Positions 16,445-25,878 of a stretch of 38,063 bases of DNA are shown one piece after another. The DNA is from Clostridia bacterium. GTDB taxonomy: Bacteria > Bacillota > Clostridia > Oscillospirales > CAG-272. The translations under genes were made by a program, and so were the position numbers. How positions within the stretch are numbered: the first letter of the stretch is position 1; every line of letters begins with the position of its first letter. The stretch covers positions 1 to 38,063 of the forward strand of contig JAFQVV010000036.1 of NCBI GenBank assembly GCA_017407835.1, given 5' to 3'. The notes beneath the pieces were generated by a model that was given only the letters and a program-made list of their open reading frames with translations, was not told where the DNA came from and made no database searches.

Positions 16445-18135
16445 AACGGGGGATTACTTTGCTCAAGCGTGCTTTGACATATATGAGACAGCGGCATAAT
16501 CTGGTTGCATTTGCAGTGGTATTTGCCGCCATATTCCTGCGCTATCTTTCCTGCGGTACCGACTATATTTGGCAGCAGGATGATTATATCCAATATATCA
16601 ATTATCCGCGGGGAGGGGCTTGGGGCTTACTTTTGCTCAAGGAAGGCCTACTTGCTTCACGTCCGTTGGCGGCAATTACCGATCTTTTTGTTTGGTCACG
16701 TTTTGCCGACTGCATGATGGTGAGCGTTTTTCTGCTTTCTGCACTCTATGCTGCGTCGGCACTGCTTTTTCTGCACGTTTTTCGCCGCCGATTCGGGACG
16801 GGATGGATGTTTATCGTGCTGTACACACTCATTCCGATTGGGATAGAGGCCAGTTATTGGATCTCTGCCGCATCCCGGTTAATCTGCGGGCTGTTTTGGT
16901 GCGCACTGTCCCTTTGGCTTCTCTCTTCCTTTGTGGAGGACAAGCGTACCTGGTGCGGGGTGCTGTATTTTCCCGTGCTTCTGCTTGCATACGGGTACTA
17001 TGAACAGACCTTAGTGCTGGCGGCGGCAGCTTCGCTTTTGCTGATGATCGGCTATCTGGTTGAGCGCAGACCGCGTGCACTTCTGGCGCTGTGGACTTTT
17101 GCCGCGGCCGGAATATATTTTCTTTTCACCTCTGCTTTTTCGGATACCGGTGCAATGGCTGCGCGAATGCAGCTTGCACTACCGGACAATCCCTGGTATT
17201 TTAAGGTTTTTCTGCCCAATATCAGCACGCAGATTTGGCAGGCCATGGCAAAGGGCAGTGCAGCTATTACCCTGCGCGGCTTCGTTCGCGGTGCAGAGAT
17301 GATTGCAGCCGACGGGAAGTGGATTTGGCTTATCCTGTGTGTGGGGCTTTGTGTCGCCCATGCTCTTCTTGCTCACCGTGAGGCGAGAAGGGATCAAAAC
17401 GGAACTGCCCGGGGGTTGGCGGGCAGATACTTGTTTGGTGTCCTGCTGACGCTGGCACCTGTCAGCATCTTTTTCTTTATCGCTAACCCTTATTTTGCAC
17501 TGCGCAACGCCCTTCCCGCTGTTGTTGGGCTGGCGTTTTTGGGTGATCTCACCCTTCGGCTTTGCCTGCGCAGACAGGCTCGGCTTCATGCCGTGCTCTG
17601 TGGTGTGCTTGCCGCGGTTTTCTGCATTGCATCGGTTTCCGAGATGCACGATTACCGCGCGACCTATGCGCAGGATTTGCTGATGCTTGATTGCATTGAG
17701 CAAAAAATCGAAGCGGAAGACGATGTACTGACAGGAAAGCGCATAGGCATCATCGGTGCAAATGCTACCTATTTGTCTGAGCAGAATTTTTATTTCAACG
17801 GGCATATCAGCGGCATTACGGCGAGCGATTGGGGGCTGTACGGCGCACTTGTTGCACGTGCTGGAGAAGAGCTTTCTTTCACAATTGTTCCGCTTGCTGT
17901 TGATGAGGATTGTTTTTGGCGAGGTTGGAATCGCGACCTCAAACAGATCGATGGCTTCGATGTGCTCTGGTACTGGGATGATGAGACCGCCACGTTGCTT
18001 GATCTCGATGTTGTTTATGAGTCGGATGGGACAATCAGCCTGTTTTTTGCCCACGATGGCAGCTTTTGTGCAGCCGTATGGGAGGAACAGGAACCGAGCG
18101 GGGAATACTTCGGGTACATCCGCTTTGCACCATAA
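16441..18135 (+). CDS. Polytopic membrane protein, GT-C glycosyltransferase-like
   Basis: A 564-residue protein with about 10-11 hydrophobic segments over residues 20-400 and a soluble C-terminal domain of about 150 residues (after the segment AVLCGVLAAVFCIASVS). The first outside loop has an acidic QQDDYIQYIN motif after the first membrane segment, and the second has IEASYWISAASR; an acidic pair in that place is typical of GT-C-fold glycosyltransferases (GtrII/ArnT/DUF6056-like), which use lipid-linked sugars outside the cytoplasmic membrane. Function is inferred from layout only. The ATG at 16441 overlaps the galM stop (ATGA); no strong ribosome binding site is seen, so translation is probably coupled, with TTG 16459 or ATG 16483 as alternatives. 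Confidence 0.75.
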   Translation: MKRGITLLKRALTYMRQRHNLVAFAVVFAAIFLRYLSCGTDYIWQQDDYIQYINYPRGGAWGLLLLKEGLLASRPLAAITDLFVWSRFADCMMVSVFLLSALYAASALLFLHVFRRRFGTGWMFIVLYTLIPIGIEASYWISAASRLICGLFWCALSLWLLSSFVEDKRTWCGVLYFPVLLLAYGYYEQTLVLAAAASLLLMIGYLVERRPRALLALWTFAAAGIYFLFTSAFSDTGAMAARMQLALPDNPWYFKVFLPNISTQIWQAMAKGSAAITLRGFVRGAEMIAADGKWIWLILCVGLCVAHALLAHREARRDQNGTARGLAGRYLFGVLLTLAPVSIFFFIANPYFALRNALPAVVGLAFLGDLTLRLCLRRQARLHAVLCGVLAAVFCIASVSEMHDYRATYAQDLLMLDCIEQKIEAEDDVLTGKRIGIIGANATYLSEQNFYFNGHISGITASDWGLYGALVARAGEELSFTIVPLAVDEDCFWRGWNRDLKQIDGFDVLWYWDDETATLLDLDVVYESDGTISLFFAHDGSFCAAVWEEQEPSGEYFGYIRFAP

Positions 18136-18173
18136 AGGAAGGATGCCGCGCAGTCTGCGCGGCATCCTTCCTT
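18135..18173. terminator. Long perfect hairpin terminator
   Basis: A 19-bp perfect inverted repeat (18135-18153 / 18155-18173) around a single T, core GGATGCCGCGCAG, beginning in the stop codon of the membrane-protein gene. The T-run is poor (CCTTCCTTATG), but the stem is very stable. It resembles the hairpin at 28533-28569. Confidence 0.7.
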
Positions 18174-18285
18174 ATGTTCAGCTGCTTCCATTCTCTGTCG
18201 AAAGAACTTTTGACGATCGGCGTACAAAAATCCGCAGACCTTCACGCAGTTTTCATATTCCCGACAATAATTTTACACAGTTTTG

Positions 18286-18294
18286 TGATACAAT
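18286..18294 (+). promoter_or_regulatory. Possible extended -10 promoter of the ABC operon
   Basis: TGA-TACAAT (18286-18294) has the TGn extended -10 form, about 55 bases ahead of the GTG start at 18349. No good -35 box is seen at 16-18 bases upstream, so this is tentative. Confidence 0.4.
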
Positions 18295-18348
18295 GCTTTT
18301 TATGATAGGCGGTTGCGCCCATTCTTCGCAATAAGGAGGAAATTTTTT

Positions 18349-19422
18349 GTGATTGAAGTCAAAAATCTCACCAAGAAGTATGGCAATCATCTCGCTGTTA
18401 AAGGGATTAGCTTTACGGTGGAGGAAGGACACATTTACGGTTTTCTCGGCCCTAATGGCGCGGGAAAATCAACGACGATGAACATTATCACGGGATGTCT
18501 GGCGGCTACGTCGGGAAACGTGACCATCGATGGGCACGATATCTACGAAGAGCCGCTTGAAGCCAAACGCTGCATCGGCTATTTGCCTGAGCAGCCCCCG
18601 CTCTATTTTGATATGACACCGTTTGAATATCTGATGTTTGTCGCTGAGGCCAAAGGAATTGATTATGAGTCGGCCTTCCGTCAAACGCGCGAGGTCATCG
18701 AAGCAACTCGCCTGACTGAGCATCAGAATCGTCTCATCCGCAATCTGTCCAAGGGCTACAAACAGCGCGTCGGCATTGCGCAGGCAATGCTCGGCAATCC
18801 CAAGGTCATCATTCTTGACGAACCTACGGTTGGTCTTGATCCAAAGCAGATTATCGAGATTCGTGATCTGATTCGTGAGTTGGGACGGGATAAGACCATC
18901 ATTCTCTCCAGCCATATCATGCAGGAAGTACAGGCTGTCTGTGACCGTGTCATGATTATTTCCAACGGCAACTTGGTTGCCAGTGATAATATTGAGAATT
19001 TGGAATCGCTTGTCAGCCGTACCAACAAGCTGCATATTTCGGTTCGTTGTGACGAAGAAACGGCGGAGGAGGTATTGATGGCAATCAACGGTGTGGAGCG
19101 AATGAGCATGATGCACACAAAGGATGAGGGTGTGCTGGATATCACACTGGATACCGATCGCGCATACGATCCGCGTGACGATATCTTTTTTGCCATGGCA
19201 GACCGCCGCTGTGCCATTATTGCCATGCGCTATGAGGAATCGACGCTGGAGGATATCTTCCTGCGCCTGACCGATTCGGATCGGGAAGTTCCCGCATCGG
19301 AAGAAGAGACGGAGAAGGAAATCTTCGGCGTGGATCTTGAGCGGACCGAGTATACCTCACAATTCTCAACTGCGGGATACAGCATTGAGGATGATGAAAA
19401 TGGCAAAGGAGGGGAGGAATAA
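18349..19422 (+). CDS. ABC transporter ATP-binding protein (GldA-like)
   Basis: A 357-residue ABC ATPase. Walker A GPNGAGKST (34-42), signature LSKGYKQRV, Walker B VIILDEPTVGLDP and the switch-region IILSSHIMQEV are intact. The first 220 residues resemble GldA/CcmA-type ATPases (YLPEQPPLYFDMTPFEYL is characteristic); the remaining 130 form a C-terminal domain ending in an acidic tail (ASEEETEKE to EDDENGKGGEE). The start is GTG 18349, with AAGGAGGA (18333-18340) 8 bases upstream. It is the first gene of a four-gene unit with permease, GldG-like and DUF4340 genes, where it should power movement of an envelope substrate that is not known. Confidence 0.93.
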   Translation: MIEVKNLTKKYGNHLAVKGISFTVEEGHIYGFLGPNGAGKSTTMNIITGCLAATSGNVTIDGHDIYEEPLEAKRCIGYLPEQPPLYFDMTPFEYLMFVAEAKGIDYESAFRQTREVIEATRLTEHQNRLIRNLSKGYKQRVGIAQAMLGNPKVIILDEPTVGLDPKQIIEIRDLIRELGRDKTIILSSHIMQEVQAVCDRVMIISNGNLVASDNIENLESLVSRTNKLHISVRCDEETAEEVLMAINGVERMSMMHTKDEGVLDITLDTDRAYDPRDDIFFAMADRRCAIIAMRYEESTLEDIFLRLTDSDREVPASEEETEKEIFGVDLERTEYTSQFSTAGYSIEDDENGKGGEE

Positions 19423-19424
19423 GC

Positions 19425-20288
19425 ATGGCTGCGATTTTCAAAAAAGAATTCAAGGCATATTTTATGAATATGTCGGGTTATGTGTTTATGGCGTTTCTTC
19501 TGCTTTTCGCGGGAATTTATGTCACGGCAATTAACCTCAAGAGCGGATATGCATCATTTGAATATACGCTGAGCAGTATGAGCATGGTTTTTATTTTCAT
19601 CATTCCGATTCTGACCATGCGTTCCATTGCTGAGGAGCGGCATTCCCGCACTGACCAGCTGTTGTATTCACTTCCGCTTCGTGTGTCGGATATTGTGCTC
19701 GGCAAGTTTTTGGCTATGCTGGCGGTGCTGGCAATTCCTGTTGCCATTATGAGTGGATATCCGCTGATTCTGTCGGCCTTTGGTACTGTGCATTATACAG
19801 CATGCTACGGTGCGATGCTTGCTTTCTTCCTGCTTGGTGCTGCGTTAATTGCAATTTGTATGTTCATGTCGGCACTGACCGAAAGTCAGATCATTGCAGC
19901 CGTGCTTTCCTTTGGCGTTTTGCTTGTCGCTTATCTGATGTCGGGAATCGCTTCGCTCATTCCCTCGACGGCAATTGTGTCCTTTTTTGCGCTGATTGTT
20001 GTGTCGATTGTGCTGGCGGCGATTGTTTGGCTGCTGACCAAAAATCCTGTGGTTGCCCTTGTGGCTGCTGCAATTTGCATTATCCCCCTGTCCCTGCTTT
20101 ATTATTTCAATTCAAGTGTATTTGCAGGGCTGTTTCAGGAGTTGTTGAACACACTGTCGCTCTTCGACCGTTTTGACAACTTTATCTACGGTATTTTTGA
20201 TGTCACGGCATTGGTCTACTATATTTCAGTGATTGTCTTCTTCCTCTTCCTCACCATGCAGTCGGTTGAGAAGAGACGCTGGAGCTGA
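19425..20288 (+). CDS. ABC-2 type permease (GldF-like)
   Basis: A 287-residue membrane protein with six predicted membrane segments. The N-terminus (AAIFKKEFKAYFMNMSGYVF) and the first loop with IPILTMRSIAEERHSRTDQLLYSLP are highly typical of GldF/ABC-2 permeases. It begins 2 bases after the ATPase gene, with GGGGAGGA (19411-19418) 6 bases upstream, so the two are coupled. Its role is the membrane channel or coupling partner for the ATPase. Confidence 0.92.
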   Translation: MAAIFKKEFKAYFMNMSGYVFMAFLLLFAGIYVTAINLKSGYASFEYTLSSMSMVFIFIIPILTMRSIAEERHSRTDQLLYSLPLRVSDIVLGKFLAMLAVLAIPVAIMSGYPLILSAFGTVHYTACYGAMLAFFLLGAALIAICMFMSALTESQIIAAVLSFGVLLVAYLMSGIASLIPSTAIVSFFALIVVSIVLAAIVWLLTKNPVVALVAAAICIIPLSLLYYFNSSVFAGLFQELLNTLSLFDRFDNFIYGIFDVTALVYYISVIVFFLFLTMQSVEKRRWS

Positions 20289-20305
20289 GAAGGGAGGGTG
20301 TCGAA

Positions 20306-21745
20306 ATGAATCGAGAGAATAAAAAATTCTTCAATCAGCAAACCAAGGCAGGAACCTACACCGCTGTGATGACAGTTGTGCTGCTCGCCGTTCTGGTCGT
20401 GGTCAATTTGTTGGTCGGCGCACTTCCGAGTCAGTATACAATTATCGATACCAGTGCACTGGATCTTTATACCCTCAGTGAGACGTCCGAACGTTCTGTA
20501 GCAAACATCGATGAGCCGATTACGATTTACTATATTACCAACGCTTCGGTTGAGGATGTACAGCTGACGACTTTTCTTGAGCGCTATACATCGCTGAATA
20601 CCCAAATCAAACTGAAAAAGATCGATCCCACCACCAATCCCACATTCGTGACGCAATATACCGATGCACAGCTGAACAATAACAGCGTCATCGTTGAGGG
20701 TGAGAAGCGTTTTAAGGTGGTCGATTATACTGAAATTTACGTCGAGGAATTTGACTATTACACCTATCTGATGTCGGGTGGAGCGAGCGGATACAGCTAT
20801 TCCTTTGCGGGAGAGAATGCCATTACGGGCGCACTGGATTTTGTGACCACCGATAAACTGCCTACACTCTATACGCTGATGGGGCACGGCGAAAGCTCGC
20901 TGCCCGAAAATTTCACCAAGCAGTTGACCGATTCCAATATTGCCATTGAATCGCTGAGCCTGCTCACTCTGGATGCTGTGCCTGAGGATGCGTCATGTGT
21001 AATGATTTTTGCTCCCACCGGTGATATCAGCACGCATGAAAAAGATCTTTTGCTTGCGTATATGGAAGAGGGAGGACATCTTTTTCTGCTGACCGAATAC
21101 ACCTATGATGCAGTGCTGATGCCGAATTTGTCTGCACTGACCGATCATTACGGCATGACGGCTGACATGGGTGTTGTCATGGAGGGGAACAGCCGTGCAT
21201 ATTATCAGGTTCCCTATTATATCATTCCCACAATCGGCTCGCATGAAATTACCGATGATCTTGCCAACAGCACCTATGCGTTTGTGATTTTGGCACACGG
21301 ACTGACCGCACAGGAAAATGTGCGCAGCAGTCTGAGCGTAACGCCCCTTTTGACAACAACCGATTCCGCCTTCCTTTCTGTTGTGGAGAATGGGACGATT
21401 AAGGGGGATGGGGGTGAGTCACGCAGCTATGCCCTTGCGCTCGCCGCTGAGGAAGAGGTGGAGGGCGGAGAGGCCAAGCTGGTTTGGGTATCCGGTGCGC
21501 AGATGCTCTCGGACAACACCAATCAGATTGTGTCCGGCGGTAACTATGCCTATCTGCAGTCGATGATCGACTGGATGTGTGAGCGCGAGCAGGTTGTTAC
21601 CCTGCCGTCGGTTACGTTGGAAGATCCCATGCTGATTGTCAGTGATGGTGCTGCCAATATTTTTGGCACGATTCTGACTGCCGCCATTCCGCTTGTCATT
21701 ATTGTCGGCGGTCTGTTCTACTGGCTGAGAAGGAGACGCAAATAA
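20306..21745 (+). CDS. GldG-like ABC-associated extracytoplasmic protein
   Basis: A 479-residue protein with one N-terminal membrane segment (about 20-42), a large outside domain, and one C-terminal membrane segment (about 453-475, IFGTILTAAIPLVIIVGGLF) followed by a basic WLRRRRK end. The outside domain starts with LYTLSETSERSVANIDEPITIYYI, typical of GldG/DUF7088 proteins, and continues with VTTDKLPTLYTLMGHGESSLPE and a glutamine-amidotransferase-like stretch (LLAYMEEGGHLFLL). AGGGAGGG precedes the ATG. The stop overlaps the next start by one base (TAATG). In gliding bacteria GldFG with GldA form a transporter needed for motility; outside that group its job is unclear. Confidence 0.88.
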   Translation: MNRENKKFFNQQTKAGTYTAVMTVVLLAVLVVVNLLVGALPSQYTIIDTSALDLYTLSETSERSVANIDEPITIYYITNASVEDVQLTTFLERYTSLNTQIKLKKIDPTTNPTFVTQYTDAQLNNNSVIVEGEKRFKVVDYTEIYVEEFDYYTYLMSGGASGYSYSFAGENAITGALDFVTTDKLPTLYTLMGHGESSLPENFTKQLTDSNIAIESLSLLTLDAVPEDASCVMIFAPTGDISTHEKDLLLAYMEEGGHLFLLTEYTYDAVLMPNLSALTDHYGMTADMGVVMEGNSRAYYQVPYYIIPTIGSHEITDDLANSTYAFVILAHGLTAQENVRSSLSVTPLLTTTDSAFLSVVENGTIKGDGGESRSYALALAAEEEVEGGEAKLVWVSGAQMLSDNTNQIVSGGNYAYLQSMIDWMCEREQVVTLPSVTLEDPMLIVSDGAANIFGTILTAAIPLVIIVGGLFYWLRRRRK

Positions 21746-23199
21746 TGGCAAAGAAATCCCGACGCAAATCACTTGCGATGATTGTTATGCTGGTCGTGCT
21801 TGGTCTGCTGTGCGGACTCTACTTTGTTGTCACGCGGACTGCACCGAGCGGTGATGCGGACGAAACAACGCCGGTTGATCCTACCGTGACGCTGTTGGTG
21901 CTGGATGTGGAGACAATGACGGGACTGCGTTATTTCTCGGGTGGAGAAGAGTTGTCGTTCATTCTTGAAGAAAACGTATGGTATTGGGAAGAGGATACTT
22001 CTCTTCATCTTGACTCCACAGCATTTGCGTCGATGGTGGAGGGGCTTCAGCCCCTCACCTCGACGGTGACCATTAAAGCCCCCGATGCGGATATGCTTGC
22101 CGACTTTGGACTGGATGAGCCGGTACAGCAAGTTACACTGATCGATGGCACGGGAACACATACCCTGCTGATCGGCAATTATAATTCTTTCAACGGCTGC
22201 TATTATGCTGCGATCGATACCACCGATACGGTATATATGATTGATGCGGCGATTGCCGAGAGCTTTGGTCCGAGCATTTATGAAATTCTGATCTATGATA
22301 CACTGCCTGCGATTACGCAGAGCAAAATTTATTCTGTTTCGATTTTGCGCGACGAGGAAAGCCTGACGTGTACCTACTATGCAGACGGACATCCCGACAG
22401 CTATACCGATACCTTCAAATGGTATGCGGCAGATGAAGATGGCGCCGAGACTGCGATAGCAACAGCGCAGGGAAACAGTCTCGCTTCTGCAATTTCCGGC
22501 TTGAACTTCAACACTTGTGTTTCGTATGACTATGCGGCAGATGGTGCCGAATACGGTCTTGATAATCCCGCAGAGCTGATCATTGCTTACAGCACGACCA
22601 TCGAAACAACCGATTCAACGACCGGAGCGACGGTCAGCACCGAGGTGGATAAAACACTGACCTTGCTTATCGGTGATATTGATGAAGCGAGCGGTTGTTA
22701 CTATGCAACGCTTCCCGGCTCTTCGCTGATTTATGTGTTGGAGGGCAGTGCATTGACCGAGATTTTCGCAGAAGATGCTGTGCTTGATTTGCCTCTGCAG
22801 ATCGCGCCCGTTAACTTTGCGTATGTCAGCCAAGTGACCTTTGAGGCGGGGCTCAAGCGCCTGACCGTTTCGATCGCGCAGGATGCCGATACCGGCGAGA
22901 CGGTTTATACCGTTGGCGGAGAAACGGTGGAGTACACTACACTCTCTTCACTTTTCTCGGCGGTGCAGAGCCTGAGTGCAGAGTCGGATACGGCAGAGTC
23001 GGCACCCGATGATGCAGCCGATTCGACACCGCTCCTGCGTATCACCTTCGCCTTCGATCGCGGCGAAGTTGAACAAGCAGCGCTGATCGTTACTCACTAC
23101 AACACCAACTTTGACCGCATTTCCTTTATGGGGCGTGAAGATCAGCTGATCAGTATCCGCGATACCGAGGATCTGCTTGAGCTGATCGAGGAATATTGA
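21745..23199 (+). CDS. DUF4340 domain-containing membrane-anchored protein
   Basis: A 484-residue protein with a basic start (AKKSRRKSLA), one membrane segment (about 10-30), and a large acidic outside domain. It holds repeated motifs of the kind seen in DUF4340 proteins: DADMLADFGLDEPVQQVTL then LLIGNYNSFNGCYYAAID, and again AAEYGLDNPAELIIAYST-like sequence (actual GAEYGLDNPAELIIAYS) then LLIGDIDEASGCYYATL, so the domain occurs twice. The two copies show the same GLD-P...LLIG...G-CYYA order. It partners the GldG-like protein in many genomes. The start overlaps the previous stop (TAATG) with AAGGAG just upstream. Function is unknown. Confidence 0.87.
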   Translation: MAKKSRRKSLAMIVMLVVLGLLCGLYFVVTRTAPSGDADETTPVDPTVTLLVLDVETMTGLRYFSGGEELSFILEENVWYWEEDTSLHLDSTAFASMVEGLQPLTSTVTIKAPDADMLADFGLDEPVQQVTLIDGTGTHTLLIGNYNSFNGCYYAAIDTTDTVYMIDAAIAESFGPSIYEILIYDTLPAITQSKIYSVSILRDEESLTCTYYADGHPDSYTDTFKWYAADEDGAETAIATAQGNSLASAISGLNFNTCVSYDYAADGAEYGLDNPAELIIAYSTTIETTDSTTGATVSTEVDKTLTLLIGDIDEASGCYYATLPGSSLIYVLEGSALTEIFAEDAVLDLPLQIAPVNFAYVSQVTFEAGLKRLTVSIAQDADTGETVYTVGGETVEYTTLSSLFSAVQSLSAESDTAESAPDDAADSTPLLRITFAFDRGEVEQAALIVTHYNTNFDRISFMGREDQLISIRDTEDLLELIEEY

Positions 23200-23205
23200 T
23201 AAGAC

Positions 23206-23413
23206 CTTGGGGCGCTGCCCCAAGCCCCGGTCAAGCCCCTTTTTGAAAAAAGGGGCTTGACAATCCCGAAAAACTTTCAAAAAAGAACCGACCTTTGCTT
23301 CAATCAAATTTGATTGGCACAAAGGTCGGTATTTTGTTTGGAAAGTTTTTGAAGAGCCCCGAGAAACTTTTTTCAAAAAGTTTCTCGGGCGGGGTTTGGG
23401 GCAGCGCCCCAAG
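23206..23413. repeat. Intergenic palindromic element with GC-rich terminal inverted repeats
   Basis: The ends, CTTGGGGCGCTGCCCCAAG (23206-23224) and TTTGGGGCAGCGCCCCAAG (23395-23413), are inverted copies of each other (18 of 19) and each is nearly self-palindromic. Inside lie AAAAACTTTC/GAAAGTTTTT (23269-23278 / 23341-23350), a terminator-like hairpin (stem 23231-23244 / 23247-23260, CAAGCCCC core), ACCGACCTTTG/CAAAGGTCGGT (23287-23297 / 23320-23330) around CAATCAAATTTGATTG, and a 15-bp hairpin (23358-23372 / 23375-23389). It fills the gap between two converging genes and probably terminates both. No coding sequence is seen. Confidence 0.85.
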
Positions 23414-23415
23414 CC

Positions 23416-25818
23416 TTAACCTCTCAGTTTAATGCCCAGCTCGCGATCGAGCGCCCCGATGATCTTGGAGGCGGCCTTGTCGCACTCTTCAACGGTGAGT
23501 GTACGGTCGGCGGCGCGGAGGGTTACGCGGATCGAAACGCTCTTGTTGCCCTCGCCGATCTGGGGACCGCGGTAGATGTCGAAGAGGCGAATGTCCTCCA
23601 CCAGCTTGCCGCCGGCGCGTGCCATGATCTCTTCGATGTGACCGACTTCCAGCGCTTCAGCGCAGACGAAGGAGAAGTCACGGGTGGATGCGGGGAACTT
23701 GGGCAGAGGCTTGTACTCCACCAGCCCGCCGCGGTGTGCGAAGAGAACGGCGAAATCCAGAGCGGCAATCAGCGTGCCGTTGTCCAGATCGTAAGTGCGG
23801 GCCACGGTGGGATGCACCTCACCGAGGATGCCTGCGCAGCTGCCGTCGGGGAGCATGATCTTGGCACAGCGGCCGGGATGGAAGGTGGGATCATTCCCGC
23901 AGGCCACATAGCGTGCGCCGCGGATACCCGAGAGATCCAGCAGATTCTCGCACACACCCTTGAGGCGGTAGAAGTCCACACCGTCACCGTACATGCCCAG
24001 CGTCAGCTGCTTGCGCTCGTCGGGGAGCTTGGCGGCATCTTCATCGGGGATATAGACGGTTGCCATCTCGTAGAGGGCAACATTTTCGTTGGCAAAATTC
24101 TTGTTGCGGGCCAGCACGTCCAGCATGGAGGGCAGGGCGGTGGTGCGCATCACCGAGGTGTCCTCACCCAGCGGGTTGCTGATCACGACCGAGCGGCGCA
24201 GCGGGCTGTCGGCGGGCAGCGCAATGCGGTCGTAGAACTTGGGACTAATGAAGGAGAAGGTCTCGATTTGGTAGAGCCCCATGCCGACGAGTGCATTGTG
24301 CAGCTCCTCGGTGTAGGCCTGTTCGGGGGTGCGGCAGCCCTGGGTAATGCCGGCGTTGATGGAGGTGGATTCGATGGTGTTGTAGCCGTAGATGCGAATG
24401 ATCTCCTCGGCAATGTCAGCCATGCAGGCCAGATCTGAACGGAAGGAGGGGACGGTGATCATGCCGTTTTCCACTTTGCAGTCAAGGCGGCGCAGAATGT
24501 CTGCCATGTAGTCGCCATCAAGCTTGACGCCAAGGAAACGGTTAATTTTCTCGGGTTCAAGGGGGAGAACCACGGGCTCGGTCTTGCCGGGATAGAGGTC
24601 AATGATGCCGTCCACCACGTCACCGGCTCCCAGCAACTCCACCAGCTCACAGGCGCGCTGGATGGCGGGCAGGGTGTTCTCGGGATCAAGCCCTTTCTCG
24701 AAACGGGCAGAGCTTTCGGTGCGCATCCCCTGTTTCTTGGCAGTTACGCGGACCGATGCGCCCATGAAGTTTGCACTCTCGAAGACAACGGTGGTCGTCT
24801 TTTCGGTGATCTCGCTGTTGGCACCGCCCATGACACCGGCGAGAGCGACGGCTTTATTCTTGTCGGCGATAACCAGCATGGTCTCGTCCAGGGTGTGGGG
24901 CTGATCGTCCAGGGACATGAACTGCTCACCGGCAGCGGCACGGCGCACGCGGATCTCACTGCCGTCAAGGCAGGCGTAATCGAAGGCGTGCATGGGCTGA
25001 CCGTATTCCAGCATGACATAGTTGGTGATGTCTACAATGTTGTTGATGGGACGGACACCCGATGCGCGCAGACGCATACGCAGCCACAGGGGCGAGGGGG
25101 CGATCTTCACATTCTTCACCACGCGAGCTGTGTAACGGGAGCAAAGCTCGGGATCGTCGATGGCCACCGTGATGTGGTTGGTGACGGTGTCGCCGTCCTG
25201 CACACCTTTCACTGCGGGGGTAGGGATGCGGAGATCCCGGTCAAAGGAAACGGCAGTCTCTCGAGCCAGACCGATCACCGACAGACAGTCAGGACGGTTG
25301 GAGGTGATCTCGAACTCCACTACGGAGTCGGAGAGCATCAGCGCCTCGCGAATGTCCATGCCGATCTTGTCGGCAAAGCTCTCGTCGAGAATCAAAATGC
25401 CGTCTTCAATGGCATCGGGCATGTCGTGGGTGGTGAGATTCAGCTCGCCGATGGAGCAGAGCATACCGTTGGAGGCCACACCGCGGAGTTTGCCCGCCTT
25501 GATGACCACATCCCCGGGCAGCTTGGCAGGCGCCAGAGCCACAGGCACAATGGCACCTTCAAACACATTCTGTGCACCGGTGACGATCTGTACATCTTCG
25601 GCACCGCCCACATTGAGCATGCAGATCTGCAGATGGTCGGAATTCTCATGGGGCGTGATGGCGGTGATGCGGCCTACCAGAACATTTTCGATGTCCTCGC
25701 CCAGTACCTCAAAGCCCTCAACCTTGGAGCCGGTGTCGGTCATGCGGTCGCAGTAGGCCTTATTTTCAATATCGCTGACGTCAACGAAATCCGCCAGCCA
25801 GTTTCTGGAAAGATTCAT
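23416..25818 (-). CDS. pheT: Phenylalanine--tRNA ligase, beta subunit
   Basis: An 800-residue beta subunit of the alpha2-beta2 class II synthetase that charges tRNA-Phe. Domains in order: N-terminal methionine start MNLSRNWLADFVDV; EMAP-like tRNA-binding OB fold (about 40-150, with SDHLQICMLNVGG); B3/4 editing domain (about 210-375, with LRMRLRASGVRPINNIVDITNYVM); B5 domain (about 400-475); catalytic-like core (about 480-690); and the C-terminal anticodon-binding FDX-ACB domain (about 705-800, YKPLPKFPASTRDFSFV). AAAGGAA lies upstream of the ATG. It is downstream of pheS with a palindromic repeat in the 147-base gap, and both are controlled by the T-box leader. Confidence 0.97.
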   Translation of the reverse strand: MNLSRNWLADFVDVSDIENKAYCDRMTDTGSKVEGFEVLGEDIENVLVGRITAITPHENSDHLQICMLNVGGAEDVQIVTGAQNVFEGAIVPVALAPAKLPGDVVIKAGKLRGVASNGMLCSIGELNLTTHDMPDAIEDGILILDESFADKIGMDIREALMLSDSVVEFEITSNRPDCLSVIGLARETAVSFDRDLRIPTPAVKGVQDGDTVTNHITVAIDDPELCSRYTARVVKNVKIAPSPLWLRMRLRASGVRPINNIVDITNYVMLEYGQPMHAFDYACLDGSEIRVRRAAAGEQFMSLDDQPHTLDETMLVIADKNKAVALAGVMGGANSEITEKTTTVVFESANFMGASVRVTAKKQGMRTESSARFEKGLDPENTLPAIQRACELVELLGAGDVVDGIIDLYPGKTEPVVLPLEPEKINRFLGVKLDGDYMADILRRLDCKVENGMITVPSFRSDLACMADIAEEIIRIYGYNTIESTSINAGITQGCRTPEQAYTEELHNALVGMGLYQIETFSFISPKFYDRIALPADSPLRRSVVISNPLGEDTSVMRTTALPSMLDVLARNKNFANENVALYEMATVYIPDEDAAKLPDERKQLTLGMYGDGVDFYRLKGVCENLLDLSGIRGARYVACGNDPTFHPGRCAKIMLPDGSCAGILGEVHPTVARTYDLDNGTLIAALDFAVLFAHRGGLVEYKPLPKFPASTRDFSFVCAEALEVGHIEEIMARAGGKLVEDIRLFDIYRGPQIGEGNKSVSIRVTLRAADRTLTVEECDKAASKIIGALDRELGIKLRG

Positions 25819-25878
25819 AAATCAATATTCCTTTCGGACAATTCAATTTTTGCACAACCAAAATCAATACAGTTGTAG

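Noticed and set aside
23206..23413. Repeat element as an insertion sequence
   Set aside because: It is only about 208 bases, without a transposase frame; no target-site duplication is obvious.
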